64,000 nt of DNA. It comes from JBAZMA01 sp041649995. GTDB lineage: Bacteria; Omnitrophota; Gorgyraeia; Velamenicoccales; Velamenicoccaceae. Both the position numbers and the translations under genes were made by a program. The stretch covers positions 1 to 64,000 of the forward strand of contig JBAZMA010000008.1 of assembly GCA_041649995.1 (NCBI GenBank). Reading direction: 5' to 3'. The notes under the pieces were generated by a model that saw only the letters and a list, made by a program, of their open reading frames with translations, was not told where the DNA came from and searched no databases. This document shows, in pieces, positions 8,556 through 17,428 of this stretch (positions within the stretch are counted from its first letter, which is position 1; every line of letters begins with the position of its first letter).

Positions 8556-10525
8556 TGGCAAAATTTGAAGCTTTTTTTGAAAAGTGGGCGGATAAGCTGC
8601 TTTGGGCCTTTATCGCGGTTTTTGTTCTTTTTTTCTCCTGGCTGTCTTACGGCAAGTACCTGTCCTTCGGCTACACGGATTGGGATTTTGCCAGCGACAT
8701 CATCATCCTGTGGAACAGCCTTCACGGGAAATTGCTGTATTACCCTTTTTTGGAACAGAATATCTTCGGGGCGCACCTTTACCTGATCCTGTTTTTGATC
8801 CTGCCGATTTACGCAGTTTTCACCCATCCCGCGACGCTTTTGGTCCTTCAATCCCTGTTTTTGGGTCTGGCCGCCTGGCCCTTGTATCTGGTGGCCAGGA
8901 TTTATCTGCCCCGGATACCCTCCTTGGCGATCGGCCTGGCGTATCTCTTGTATCCGTCCGTCGGCTATATCAATGTTTTTGAAACCCATTTCGAGATCTA
9001 TGAGATTTTTTTCCTTTTGTTCGCTTTTTATTTTTTCGAAAAGAAGAGATTGCTTCCGTTTTTGACTTTTCTGGTCCTGACATTGACCTGCAAGGAAAAC
9101 GCGAGCCTCGTGGTTTTCATGTTCGGGTTCTACGGGCTCCTGAGGCGAAGGCCCTGGCCCTGGGTTTTCTGGCCCGCCTTTTTGGGGGCGGCCTGGTTCT
9201 ATCTGGCCGTAAAAGTCGTTATTCCCTTTTTCGCCAGGGACAAGGCGCTGTATCAGGAAGGGTTTATTTTTTCCATTTACTATAAGCACCTGGGTTCAAG
9301 CCTCGGGGAGATGGCGCGCACGGTCATTCTCGAGCCGGGCCGCGTGTTGCGTATTGCCCTGACGCCCGAGAAAATTTCCTATCTGACGGATCTTTTCGGA
9401 GGCGCCGGGTTTTTTCCGCTCCTGGCGCCCGGCGCGCTCCTCATGACGATCCCGGTTTTTTTACAAAACCTTCTTTCCGTCGCGCCGTCCCATGCCCAGG
9501 TCTATTTTCAGTATACGGCGCTGCTGATCCCGTTTTTATTCATCGCGTCCGTTTTCGCCTTCAAAAGGCTGTTTTCTGTCCCTGTCCTCAAGAAATTCCG
9601 CTATTGTTTCGTGGGGATCTTTCTGGCCGTGGCGGTTTTTTACCAGTTTCTTCTGCAATCGCCCCAATTGTTCTTTCTGCGTTACGCGACCGCTTACTGT
9701 TCCTACAGCCAGGAGAGTTTGTATAAGGAGCGGCTCGTGGGGCAGATCCCGCCGCAGGCCTCTACGATGGCGACGTTTCAGTTTCTTCCTCACCTGGCGC
9801 ATCGTCACAGCCTCCATTCCTTCCATTTCGTGACATCGGGTTATAAGATGTATACCCTCACCGAATACACGGTCCCCGCCGGCCTCGAATACGCCTTGAT
9901 CAATTTCAGCGAAAACCTGATCCTGGAGGCGTTTTATCCTCCCCAGGCGCCGCAGCGCGTGAGGCTTTTTTTGGAAAAAGGGTGGAAGGTCAAGGACGCC
10001 TTTGACGATATTGTCTTGTTCGAAAGAAGCCCCGGAAGTCCGATGCCCTTGTGCGAACTCCTGCCGTTAAACCGCGTTTCTCCCCAGAGGAGGATTCAGG
10101 GAAATTTTGACGGTCAGGTGGAGCTCATCGGATATGATGTCCGGGAGGTCCGCAAAGAGCCCGAAGGGGAGGTTGTCCATCTGGTATTTTACTGGAAGAC
10201 GCTTGAGCCCAGGGAACCCTGGTTTGGCGTGGCCCTGATGCTGCCGGACGCTTCGGGCGGGGAATTTCTTGTCAAAGTGCATAATTTCGGCTACGCGATA
10301 TTTCCGGCGGGAAGCTGGCCCAGGGAAGAAGCGCTGAAAGAGGATTATTATCTTCTGTTGCCGCCGGGCTTGTCCGCCGAAGGGCTCAGCCTGAAGATGA
10401 GCCTTCTTTCCATGCAGACAGGCATTCTGCTTGAGGCCACCCAGGCCAAAGACGGCGAGAAAAAGGGAATGATCGACCTGGGGAATTTGACAATAACCGG
10501 AGGGGGATATGGCGACCGCCAATAA
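8555..10525 (+). CDS. DUF2079 polytopic membrane protein
   Basis: A 656-residue protein with about twelve hydrophobic helices (residues 15 to about 400), then a soluble C-terminal beta-rich domain (about 500-650, containing ELIGYDV and HLVFYWKTLEP). The early TDWDFASDIIILWNSLHGK is typical of the DUF2079 family, which is distantly related to GT-C glycosyltransferases using polyprenyl-phosphate sugars. The ATG at 8555 overlaps the preceding stop, and longer frames upstream are not supported. It probably transfers a sugar on the outer face of the inner membrane. The family call is good; the activity is inferred. Confidence 0.85.
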   Translation: MAKFEAFFEKWADKLLWAFIAVFVLFFSWLSYGKYLSFGYTDWDFASDIIILWNSLHGKLLYYPFLEQNIFGAHLYLILFLILPIYAVFTHPATLLVLQSLFLGLAAWPLYLVARIYLPRIPSLAIGLAYLLYPSVGYINVFETHFEIYEIFFLLFAFYFFEKKRLLPFLTFLVLTLTCKENASLVVFMFGFYGLLRRRPWPWVFWPAFLGAAWFYLAVKVVIPFFARDKALYQEGFIFSIYYKHLGSSLGEMARTVILEPGRVLRIALTPEKISYLTDLFGGAGFFPLLAPGALLMTIPVFLQNLLSVAPSHAQVYFQYTALLIPFLFIASVFAFKRLFSVPVLKKFRYCFVGIFLAVAVFYQFLLQSPQLFFLRYATAYCSYSQESLYKERLVGQIPPQASTMATFQFLPHLAHRHSLHSFHFVTSGYKMYTLTEYTVPAGLEYALINFSENLILEAFYPPQAPQRVRLFLEKGWKVKDAFDDIVLFERSPGSPMPLCELLPLNRVSPQRRIQGNFDGQVELIGYDVREVRKEPEGEVVHLVFYWKTLEPREPWFGVALMLPDASGGEFLVKVHNFGYAIFPAGSWPREEALKEDYYLLLPPGLSAEGLSLKMSLLSMQTGILLEATQAKDGEKKGMIDLGNLTITGGGYGDRQ

Positions 10526-11459
10526 GGTCCTGATCATTAAACTGGGATATTCCGAGACCCTGGACAGGGAGATTGGGACGACGACCAGTCTCGGCGATGT
10601 CCTGCGCACGACGGTCATTTTGAACTATTTTAAATCCAGCGATGTGACCTGGCTGGTTGACGAAAAGGCGTATCCGCTTTTGGAAGGCAATCCCCTGATC
10701 CGACGCGTCCTGATTTTTAACCTCGAAACCGTCCTGCAGCTTCAACGCGAACGGTTTGACACCGTGATCAACCTGGAAAAGGGCCCGGGGATCTGCGCGT
10801 TTTCCGATTCGATCAATGCCTGGAGAAGGTTCGGCTTCCGTTTTGACGCCGGCAAAGGCGAGGCCCAGGCTTATGACGGAGCGGAAAGGGTCTTGAGCAT
10901 TTGCTGGAATACCGAGGAAAAGAAGGGGAATATGAGGCATTGGCAGGATGCCCTGGCCTCGATGATCGGTGAGCGCTGGTCTGAGAAGGAGGAGTATATT
11001 CTCGGCTACAGGCCCAAGGCCAAGGCTGTCGCTGATATCGGTTTTAACTGGGTGGCCGGCAGCAAGTGGCGCAATAAATCCTGGCCAAAGGAACATTGGA
11101 AGAAGCTCGAGCGGCTTTTGAAGAAGGATTATTCGATGTCCTGGCAAAAAGGCTTGAATGACCTTTATGAATACATGGATTGGATCAATGGTTGCCGCCT
11201 GATCGTCACCAACGACAGTTTGGGGATGCATCTGGCCATCGCACTTAAAAAGAAGATTGTGGCTTTGTTCGGGCCCACGTCTTCTTCGGAAGTCTGTCTT
11301 TACGGGCGGGGGGTAAAGATCGCGGCGGAAAAGGCGGGCGCTTGCGTGCCCTGCTTTGAACCGGATTGCTCCAAATCCCGGCCGTGCATGTCGCATATCC
11401 TGCCTGAAGATGTCGGGCGGGAGATCTCAAAACTCCTGAAAGGGGCGAAAAAGAGATGA
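10509..11459 (+). CDS. Family 9 glycosyltransferase (heptosyltransferase-like)
   Basis: A GT-B fold enzyme of the ADP-heptose:LPS heptosyltransferase superfamily, 316 residues. The N-terminal half has LVDEKAYPLLEGNPLIRRVL. The C-terminal donor site has GCRLIVTNDSLGMHLAIALKKKIVALFGPT, the hallmark of GT9, followed by a Cys-rich tail (CVPCFEPDCSKSRPCM). It overlaps the DUF2079 gene by 17 bases and the next radical SAM gene by 4. The true donor may be heptose or another sugar. Confidence 0.88.
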   Translation: MATANKVLIIKLGYSETLDREIGTTTSLGDVLRTTVILNYFKSSDVTWLVDEKAYPLLEGNPLIRRVLIFNLETVLQLQRERFDTVINLEKGPGICAFSDSINAWRRFGFRFDAGKGEAQAYDGAERVLSICWNTEEKKGNMRHWQDALASMIGERWSEKEEYILGYRPKAKAVADIGFNWVAGSKWRNKSWPKEHWKKLERLLKKDYSMSWQKGLNDLYEYMDWINGCRLIVTNDSLGMHLAIALKKKIVALFGPTSSSEVCLYGRGVKIAAEKAGACVPCFEPDCSKSRPCMSHILPEDVGREISKLLKGAKKR

Positions 11460-12523
11460 CGGACCCCTTCCGCATAGACAGCCACAAGATGATCTACCAT
11501 GTCGAGCGCGTGGCCGATTGGCTCAAAGGCCGGTGGGTGTGCCCGATCTATCTTGAGATCGCCCCCTCCGGAGGGTGCAATCACCGCTGTATTTTCTGCG
11601 CGCTCGATTATCTGGCGTATAAACCTGTGTTTCTTGACAAAGAAGTCCTCAAAAAAGCCCTGCGGCAGGCGGGGGCCCTCGGCGTCAAGAGCGTGATGTT
11701 TGCCGGGGAAGGAGAGCCTTTGCTTCATCCGCAGGCGCCGGATTTTATCCTTGAGGCGCGCCGCTCGGGACTGGATGTTTCCGTCACGACGAACGGCGTT
11801 CTTCTGAATGAGACTGTCGCGCGCAGGATTCTCCCCGTTTTGAGTTGGATCAGGGTCAGCCTTAACGCGGGCACGCCTGCCGGATACGCGAAGGTCCACA
11901 GGACAAAAGAAGAAGATTTCAGGACGGTGCTGAAGAATCTCCGGCACGCCGCCGGGCTCAAGAAAAAATATCGCTGGCCGGTGACCATAGGCGTCCAGTT
12001 CCTTTTGATCCCTGAAAATATCGCAGAGGCTCTGACGCTGGCGCGCGAGCTGAAGAAAACCGGCGTGGATTACCTGAGCATCAAGCCGTATTCCCAGCAC
12101 CCTTTGAGCAAGTGCCGGATCAAGGGAAATTTTTCCTATCAGGACCATTTTTCTCTCGAAAAAAGCCTGCGCAAGATCTCGGGAGGCGGTTTTTCCGTTA
12201 TTTTTCGCGCCCAGACCATGGAGAGGCTGTCTTCGGGCAAAGACTATGACCGTTGCTACGGATTGCCGTTTTGGGCTTATATCGCCGCCAACGGCGATGT
12301 CTATGCCTGCAGCGCTTTTCTGGGGAAAAAGGAGTACCGCTACGGCAATATTTATAAACTGGGCCTCAGCCGGGTGCTCAAAGGCGCGCGGCGCAAGGCG
12401 ATTTTGTCGCGGGCCGAGAATTCCATGGATGTCACAGGCTGCCGGGAAGTTTGCCGTCTGGACAAGATCAACAGCTATCTCTGGGAACTCAAAAATCCCG
12501 GGCCTCACGTCAATTTCATATGA
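11456..12523 (+). CDS. Radical SAM protein with Cys-rich C-terminal region
   Basis: The cluster motif is Cys41-x3-Cys45-x2-Cys48 in GGCNHRCIFC. The barrel includes MFAGEGEPLLHP and VTTNGVLL. The C-terminal region has cysteines typical of SPASM or twitch auxiliary-cluster domains (CYGLPFWAYIAANGDVYACS, later GCREVC). The protein ends in PHVNFI, an ending shared with the radical SAM protein at 15312, so the two are related. It overlaps both neighbours by 4 bases (ATGA). The substrate is unknown; context suggests a surface-glycan or lipid precursor. Confidence 0.88.
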   Translation: MTDPFRIDSHKMIYHVERVADWLKGRWVCPIYLEIAPSGGCNHRCIFCALDYLAYKPVFLDKEVLKKALRQAGALGVKSVMFAGEGEPLLHPQAPDFILEARRSGLDVSVTTNGVLLNETVARRILPVLSWIRVSLNAGTPAGYAKVHRTKEEDFRTVLKNLRHAAGLKKKYRWPVTIGVQFLLIPENIAEALTLARELKKTGVDYLSIKPYSQHPLSKCRIKGNFSYQDHFSLEKSLRKISGGGFSVIFRAQTMERLSSGKDYDRCYGLPFWAYIAANGDVYACSAFLGKKEYRYGNIYKLGLSRVLKGARRKAILSRAENSMDVTGCREVCRLDKINSYLWELKNPGPHVNFI

Positions 12524-13497
12524 AGAGATATCCCCACGAATTTTTGAAGAAACTTTACAGCGTGATGCTTGAGATCAGGCTTTTTGAGGAAAAGATCATC
12601 AGCCTCTATCCTGATCGTCAGATCCGCACGCCTGTTCATCTTTGCGTCGGACAGGAGGCCATTGCCGCGGGGGTATGCCTTTGGCTGAAGAAGCGGGATG
12701 TCCTTTTTTCCACGCATCGCTGTCACGGACATTGCATCGCCAAAGGGATGGACCTGAATTCCATGATGGCGGAGTTGTATGGCCGCAAGACGGGATGCTG
12801 CGGGGGAAAGGGGGGATCGATGCATCTTTCCGATCCCGCGTACGGCATTTATTCGACGACCGCCATTGTCGGCGGAGGCATCCCTTTGGCCGTGGGAGCG
12901 GCCTTGAGTCTGAAATTTCAGAAGAGGCGCGATATCGCTGTTGTTTTTTTCGGCGATGGCGCGGCGGATGAGGGGGTATTTTACGAAAGCCTGAATTTTG
13001 CCGCGTTGAAGAAATTGCCCGTCTTTTTTGTCTGCGAGAATAATTTTTACGCGACCAATTCTTCCCAGAAAGTCCGCCAACCCCTGGATAATATCTTTAA
13101 GAAAGGCGGGGTCTTCGGGATCCCGGGCTTTCGCTGCGATGGAAATGATGTTCTGGAAGTTTCCAGGCACGCGGGCCGTTGCATCGACAGGATCCGCGCC
13201 GGTGAGGGGCCTGCTTTGCTTGAGTGCCGTACCTACCGCTGGAAGGGGCACGTGGGTCCTGACTGCGACGCGCAAAAAGGCTGCCGGCCGGCCGGCGAGG
13301 TCAGCCGTTGGATCAAACGATGCCCGGTGAAAAAATTCGAAAGTTTTTTAAGGAAACGCGGGGTCGGCGGCGATGAGATGCGCAGGATACGGGCGCGGCT
13401 TTCCGCGCGGATCGAGAAGGCTGTCGTGTTCGCCAAAAACAGTCCGTGGCCGCAGGCCCGGGAACTGCTTACCGACGTGACAGGAGGCGGCATCTGA
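12520..13497 (+). CDS. Thiamine-dependent 2-oxoacid dehydrogenase E1 alpha-like subunit
   Basis: Family of pyruvate/acetoin/branched-chain 2-oxoacid dehydrogenase E1 alpha, 325 residues. The thiamine diphosphate and Mg site is VFFGDGAADEGVFYESLNFAALKKLPVFFVCENN, and the family loop reads CCGGKGGSMHL. The ATG at 12520 overlaps the preceding stop (ATGA); the longer upstream frame lies inside the radical SAM gene. The beta subunit follows directly. No E2 acyltransferase or E3 lipoamide dehydrogenase gene is in the window, so the pair may carry out a carboligation or decarboxylation on a sugar or lipid intermediate rather than feed central metabolism. That role is inference. Confidence 0.88.
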   Translation: MKRYPHEFLKKLYSVMLEIRLFEEKIISLYPDRQIRTPVHLCVGQEAIAAGVCLWLKKRDVLFSTHRCHGHCIAKGMDLNSMMAELYGRKTGCCGGKGGSMHLSDPAYGIYSTTAIVGGGIPLAVGAALSLKFQKRRDIAVVFFGDGAADEGVFYESLNFAALKKLPVFFVCENNFYATNSSQKVRQPLDNIFKKGGVFGIPGFRCDGNDVLEVSRHAGRCIDRIRAGEGPALLECRTYRWKGHVGPDCDAQKGCRPAGEVSRWIKRCPVKKFESFLRKRGVGGDEMRRIRARLSARIEKAVVFAKNSPWPQARELLTDVTGGGI

Positions 13498-14534
13498 TGC
13501 CCTGGACAACTATTGCCATTGAAAACCATACCAGAAAGCTGGCCAAAGACCCGGGTGAAGGCGATGAACGCCTTTTGACATACGCCCAGGCCCTGCGCGA
13601 AGCGCAGCAACAGGCTTTGAGAAGGGACAGAAGGGTATTTATCGCCGGGGAAGGAGTGGATGATCCCGGAGGTATTTTCGGCTCAACCCTTGGGCTTCAC
13701 AAAGAATTCACGGGGCGCGTGTTTGATATCCCCCTGGCGGAGGCCGCCGTCACAGGAATTATGACAGGCGCTGCCCTGGCGGGCCTCAGGCCGGTCCTGG
13801 CGCATATGCGCCTGGATTTCACGCTTTTGTCTTTTGATCAGATATTGAATCATGCCGCCAAGGCGCGGTATATGTCGGGGGGCCGTTCCCGCGTGCCTCT
13901 GGTGATCCGCGCCCTGATCGGGCAGGGCTGGGGTTCCGCCGCCCAGCATTCCCAGAGTTTTTATCCCTTGTTCATGCACATGCCGGGTTTAAAAGTGGCC
14001 CTGCCGTCAAACGCCTATGACGCCAAAGGATTGCTGCTGGCGGCCATTGCCGACGATGACCCGGTGATGTTCATCGAGCACCGCTGGCTTTATGACCTCA
14101 AAAGCGTAGTGCCGGAAAAAGAATATCTGATTCCTTTTGGAAAAGGGGTCGTGCGACGCCGGGGCGCGGACGTTACGATCCTGGCTTTGTCTCTTATGGT
14201 GCCGGAAGCGCTCAAGGCTTCCGAAGAACTCCTTCGGGAGGGTATTCGCGCCGAGGTCATCGATCCCCGGACGCTTGTCCCGTTTGACGAGGGCATCGTT
14301 TTGAAATCGGTAGCCAAAACAGGCCGCCTGGTCATCGCGGATTCAAGCTGGCGCGGCGGAAGCGCCGCGGAAATCCTTCTGGGCCGTTTGTGTAATCCCC
14401 TGAGGCCGTTGTTGAAAAAAGACGCCGTCTGCGTGACGCTTCCGGACTCGCCGACGCCGGCCAGCCCGTTTCTCGAAAAGCGGTTTTACAAAGACAGCGC
14501 GGACATCAAGGACGCTGTCAGGAAGGTCTTGTGA
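13497..14534 (+). CDS. Thiamine-dependent 2-oxoacid dehydrogenase E1 beta-like subunit
   Basis: Transketolase-like pyrimidine-binding domain (about residues 20-190; FDIPLAEAAVTGIMTGAALAGLRPV) followed by a transketolase C-terminal domain (about 210-340; GADVTILAL and AEVIDPRTLVPFD). At 345 residues it matches E1 beta proteins. The ATG at 13497 overlaps the alpha stop (TGATG) and has AGGAGG just upstream, so the two subunits should be made in equal amounts. It continues into the GT2 gene by a GTGA overlap. As for the alpha subunit, the missing E2 and E3 suggest a dedicated biosynthetic reaction. Confidence 0.88.
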   Translation: MPWTTIAIENHTRKLAKDPGEGDERLLTYAQALREAQQQALRRDRRVFIAGEGVDDPGGIFGSTLGLHKEFTGRVFDIPLAEAAVTGIMTGAALAGLRPVLAHMRLDFTLLSFDQILNHAAKARYMSGGRSRVPLVIRALIGQGWGSAAQHSQSFYPLFMHMPGLKVALPSNAYDAKGLLLAAIADDDPVMFIEHRWLYDLKSVVPEKEYLIPFGKGVVRRRGADVTILALSLMVPEALKASEELLREGIRAEVIDPRTLVPFDEGIVLKSVAKTGRLVIADSSWRGGSAAEILLGRLCNPLRPLLKKDAVCVTLPDSPTPASPFLEKRFYKDSADIKDAVRKVL

Positions 14535-15319
14535 ACGCTCCTCTCATGGGAAAAGGTTTGAGCGTCATCATGCCGGCCTTGAATGAGGAGGATAATGTCT
14601 CCGCGGCCATCCAGGAGACGTTGGCGGCTTTTGAGGCCTGCGGCATCGATGGTGAGGTCATTGTCATTAATGACGGGAGCAGCGATAAAACCGGGGAGAG
14701 GGCGCAAGGCCTGGCTGTCCGTTTTCCGGGGAAGGTCCGCGTCATCGAACACGAGTTGCCTAAGGGCATCGGCGCTTCCTTTTGGGACGGAGTGGACGCC
14801 GCGGCCGCGGACGCTGTCGTGATGCTTCCAGGGGACAATGAGAACGATCCTTTGGAGATTTTGCGGTATTTCCGGCTCCTGGAGCATGTGGATCTGGTCA
14901 TTCCTTTCATTTATAACAGGCAGGCGCGCCCGGGATTCAGGAATATCCTGTCCCTGTTTTACCGTCTCATCATCAACATGACGTTTGTGGTGAATTTTAA
15001 TTATACCAACGGCACGGTGCTTTACCGAAAGTCGATTCTGAAAGAATTGAGCTGGCGGTCGAGCGGATTTTTCTTTCAGACGGACATTCTTATCCGTTCC
15101 GTGAAGAAGGGGTATCTGTTCGCAGAGGTCCCTTATAAGCTGGGCATAAGGAAAAAAGGTTCCTCCAAGGCCATCAGTTTTCCGTCTTTTCTCCAGGTCG
15201 CCGCGGGGTATATCCGTCTGTTTCGCGATTTTTATCTGACACCCCGCAGGAGAACCGAATTCAGGCCGGATTCGCAGACAGCGGCGCGCAGGAACGGCGA
15301 GGCTAAAATCCATGGATAA
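14531..15319 (+). CDS. Family 2 glycosyltransferase (polyprenyl-phosphate glycosyltransferase-like)
   Basis: GT-A fold enzyme, 262 residues. It opens with LSVIMPALNEEDNVSAAI and the nucleotide-binding VIVINDGSSDKTGE, as in dolichol/undecaprenyl-phosphate mannose or glucose synthases. One moderately hydrophobic segment lies near IINMTFVVNFNY, and there is no C-terminal membrane domain. The start is a GTG overlapping the E1 beta stop (GTGA); it ends 8 bases inside the next gene. It probably makes a polyprenyl-phosphate sugar donor, which would suit the DUF2079 protein in the same operon. Confidence 0.87.
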   Translation: MNAPLMGKGLSVIMPALNEEDNVSAAIQETLAAFEACGIDGEVIVINDGSSDKTGERAQGLAVRFPGKVRVIEHELPKGIGASFWDGVDAAAADAVVMLPGDNENDPLEILRYFRLLEHVDLVIPFIYNRQARPGFRNILSLFYRLIINMTFVVNFNYTNGTVLYRKSILKELSWRSSGFFFQTDILIRSVKKGYLFAEVPYKLGIRKKGSSKAISFPSFLQVAAGYIRLFRDFYLTPRRRTEFRPDSQTAARRNGEAKIHG

Positions 15320-16412
15320 ATTAATTTTGGACGGACAGAAGCTCGCCTGGCACAGGGAGCGGCTGGAGGCCTGGCTTAGAGGGGAAAGGATAGCTCCCCT
15401 GACGATTGACTGCGCCCTGACCCGGCGCTGTTCCTATCGCTGTCTCTATTGTTACGGTCAGCTCCAGGCGAATGACGAAAAGAGAATGACGCGGGACGTG
15501 ATCTTTCGTTTTTTGGATGACGCCGCGGAAATCGGGGTCAAGGCCGTCAGTTTTGTCAGCGATGGAGAAAGCACGTGTTCGCCTCATTTTTGCGACGCGG
15601 TTCAGAAAGGCAGGGCCAACGGGCTGGATATGGCTGTCGGCACGAACGGCTATTTCCTTGAGGAAGAGTCCCTGGAAAAGATCCTCGGCGCCCTGACATA
15701 TTTGCGGTTCAATATTTCGGCCGCGGACCCTGAGCGATACGCGCGGATTCACGGCTGCGGCCCGGAGTGTCAGCAGAAGGTCCTGAAGAATATCCGGAAG
15801 GCCGTGGAGATCAAGCGCAAAAAAAAGCTGCCGGTGACTATAGGCCTGCAAATGGTTTTCCTTCCCTCATTCGCCGACCAGGTGCTCCCCCTGGCGGCCC
15901 TGGGCAAAGAGCTCGGAGTGGACTATACGATTTTTAAACATTGCAGCGACGATGAAACGGGATCCCTGGGTGTGGACTACGGACAGTACGGGCAATTTGA
16001 AGGCCTTTTGAAAGAGGCGCAGGCGCTCTCCGATGACTCCTACAGGGTCGCGGTCAAATGGTCGAAGATCCTAAGCGGCGGGAAGCGCTGTTATAAAGCC
16101 TGTTACGGGCCGCCATTCATTATGCAATTTTCGGGTTCAGGCCTGGTGGCCCCCTGCGGCATGCTTTTCAATAAGAAATACGCGAAGTATCATATCGGCA
16201 ATATCGCTGAAAAATCTTTTAAGGAGATCTGGAAGAGCGAGCGTTACTGGGATGTGATCAGGCTGATTTCTTCGGAGGCCTTCGACGCTTCCCGCATGTG
16301 CGGCACCCTTTGCCTCCAGCATAAGGTCAATGAGTTTCTCTGGCATTTGAAGCAGGGGGGCGCTCTTCCTGAAAACTCCGGGGAAATTCCCGCGCACGTC
16401 AACTTTATCTGA
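15312..16412 (+). CDS. Radical SAM protein related to the one at 11456
   Basis: The 366-residue protein has the cluster motif Cys40-x3-Cys44-x2-Cys47 (RRCSYRCLYC) and the barrel segments AVSFVSDGESTCSP and MAVGTNGYFL. A C-terminal Cys region (CYKACYGPPFI, APCGMLF, MCGTLC) may bind a second iron-sulfur cluster. The C-terminus ends AHVNFI, like the protein at 11456 (PHVNFI), and both share a WHRERLEAWL/HVERVADWL-type N-terminal helix. This indicates duplication and divergence within one operon, probably giving two steps on related substrates. Confidence 0.87.
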   Translation: MDKLILDGQKLAWHRERLEAWLRGERIAPLTIDCALTRRCSYRCLYCYGQLQANDEKRMTRDVIFRFLDDAAEIGVKAVSFVSDGESTCSPHFCDAVQKGRANGLDMAVGTNGYFLEEESLEKILGALTYLRFNISAADPERYARIHGCGPECQQKVLKNIRKAVEIKRKKKLPVTIGLQMVFLPSFADQVLPLAALGKELGVDYTIFKHCSDDETGSLGVDYGQYGQFEGLLKEAQALSDDSYRVAVKWSKILSGGKRCYKACYGPPFIMQFSGSGLVAPCGMLFNKKYAKYHIGNIAEKSFKEIWKSERYWDVIRLISSEAFDASRMCGTLCLQHKVNEFLWHLKQGGALPENSGEIPAHVNFI

Positions 16413-16414
16413 CA

Positions 16415-16921
16415 ATGCCATTTTCCGCCTTGATTTTCGGAGGGGTTACGTTTGCGGCCGGGCTGATTCTTCATGTTGCCCTTTGGCGTGTCCGTTTGCC
16501 GGAAGGAAATCACACCATGGCCCTGCTGAAAATCTTCTTCGCCCTGTACGCGCTTTCTTATGTTTTTGTCCTGGGCCCCTGGGTTCCGCTTTCGGCGGCC
16601 CAGGTCGTCTCTTATACCCTTTTCTACGCCGGGCTGGTCTTGTCTTATCTTGTGACATATTCGGCTCTGGAAGTCAACAGCCCGACACTGGAGATCATGC
16701 TTTGGGCATCTCAGCGGGGACATCAGGGCCTTTCCATGGAAGAGCTGCGTTCCAGGATGACGGATGATTACCTTGTGCTGGAGCGTTTGAAGGATCTCAG
16801 GCGCGACGGCATGGTGACGATTCAGGAGAACGGGCGGTACTCACTCAGCAAAAAAGGCAGGAGGCTTGCCCGGCTTTTTGAACGCTACAGGCGCCTTTTG
16901 GCCGCAGGAATGGGCGGGTAA
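16415..16921 (+). CDS. Membrane protein with C-terminal winged-helix-like domain (first of a pair)
   Basis: 168 residues. Three hydrophobic segments (about residues 4-25, 34-52, 62-84) are followed by a soluble tail of about 75 residues: EIMLWASQRGHQGLSMEELRSRM, then LVLERLKDLRRDGMVTIQENGRYSLSKKGRRLARLF. The tail has the helix-turn-helix plus beta-wing pattern of winged-helix DNA-binding domains (short helix, recognition-like helix, wing). The next gene has the same architecture. It lies 2 bases after a radical SAM gene and is fully within the operon. It could be a membrane-bound regulator or an adaptor that reuses the fold. No named family is recognised. Confidence 0.75.
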   Translation: MPFSALIFGGVTFAAGLILHVALWRVRLPEGNHTMALLKIFFALYALSYVFVLGPWVPLSAAQVVSYTLFYAGLVLSYLVTYSALEVNSPTLEIMLWASQRGHQGLSMEELRSRMTDDYLVLERLKDLRRDGMVTIQENGRYSLSKKGRRLARLFERYRRLLAAGMGG

Positions 16922-16924
16922 CCC

Positions 16925-17428
16925 ATGACGATCATTCCCCTTGTTTCAGCCCTGGCTCCCTTAGCCGCTTTATTCGCCAACGCGGTTTTCCATGTTTTTT
17001 TCAGCCGTGTCGGGAAATTGAGGCGCAACGCCCTGCCTCTTGGGGCCTTTCTGGGACTTGTTATCCTGGCCTGTCTGGATCTTGGCGCGGGCGGGAATCC
17101 GGAAAGGATCCTGACCGACGGGGCGATCTACGTGTTGTTTTCTTACTGCTATTATCATTTCAACAATTTGGGGGAAACGGCGCGCCGTGTGCGTATTTTG
17201 AGGGAATTGTCCAACGCGCCCATCGGATTGACTTCGGCGGAACTTCTGGCGTGCTATAATGCCGGGGAGGTGCTGGACCGGCGGCTGCGAAGGCTGGAGG
17301 AAAGCGGACAGCTCGCGCGAAAGGGCGCGGTGTATGTGGTTGCCGGCGGCGCTTTTTTGCCGGCCATCGCGGGCGCGATGCATTTTTTGAAACGCCTTCT
17401 GTTTCGGAGAACCGGGAGAAGAACTTGA
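16925..17428 (+). CDS. Membrane protein with C-terminal winged-helix-like domain (second of a pair)
   Basis: 167 residues with the same plan as the preceding gene: three hydrophobic segments (about residues 2-28, 37-55, 63-80), then RVRILRELSNAPIGLTSAELLACYNAGEVLDRRLRRLEESGQLARKGAVYVVAGG, which is shaped like a winged helix, and a final amphipathic or hydrophobic stretch. Sequence identity to its neighbour is low but order and size agree. It overlaps the next radical SAM gene by 4 bases. The pair may form a heteromer in the membrane. Confidence 0.73.
   Translation: MTIIPLVSALAPLAALFANAVFHVFFSRVGKLRRNALPLGAFLGLVILACLDLGAGGNPERILTDGAIYVLFSYCYYHFNNLGETARRVRILRELSNAPIGLTSAELLACYNAGEVLDRRLRRLEESGQLARKGAVYVVAGGAFLPAIAGAMHFLKRLLFRRTGRRT

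Noticed and set aside
11300..12508. Minus-strand open frame of 402 codons across the GT9 and radical SAM genes
   Set aside because: It spans two good plus-strand genes and shows no family motif.
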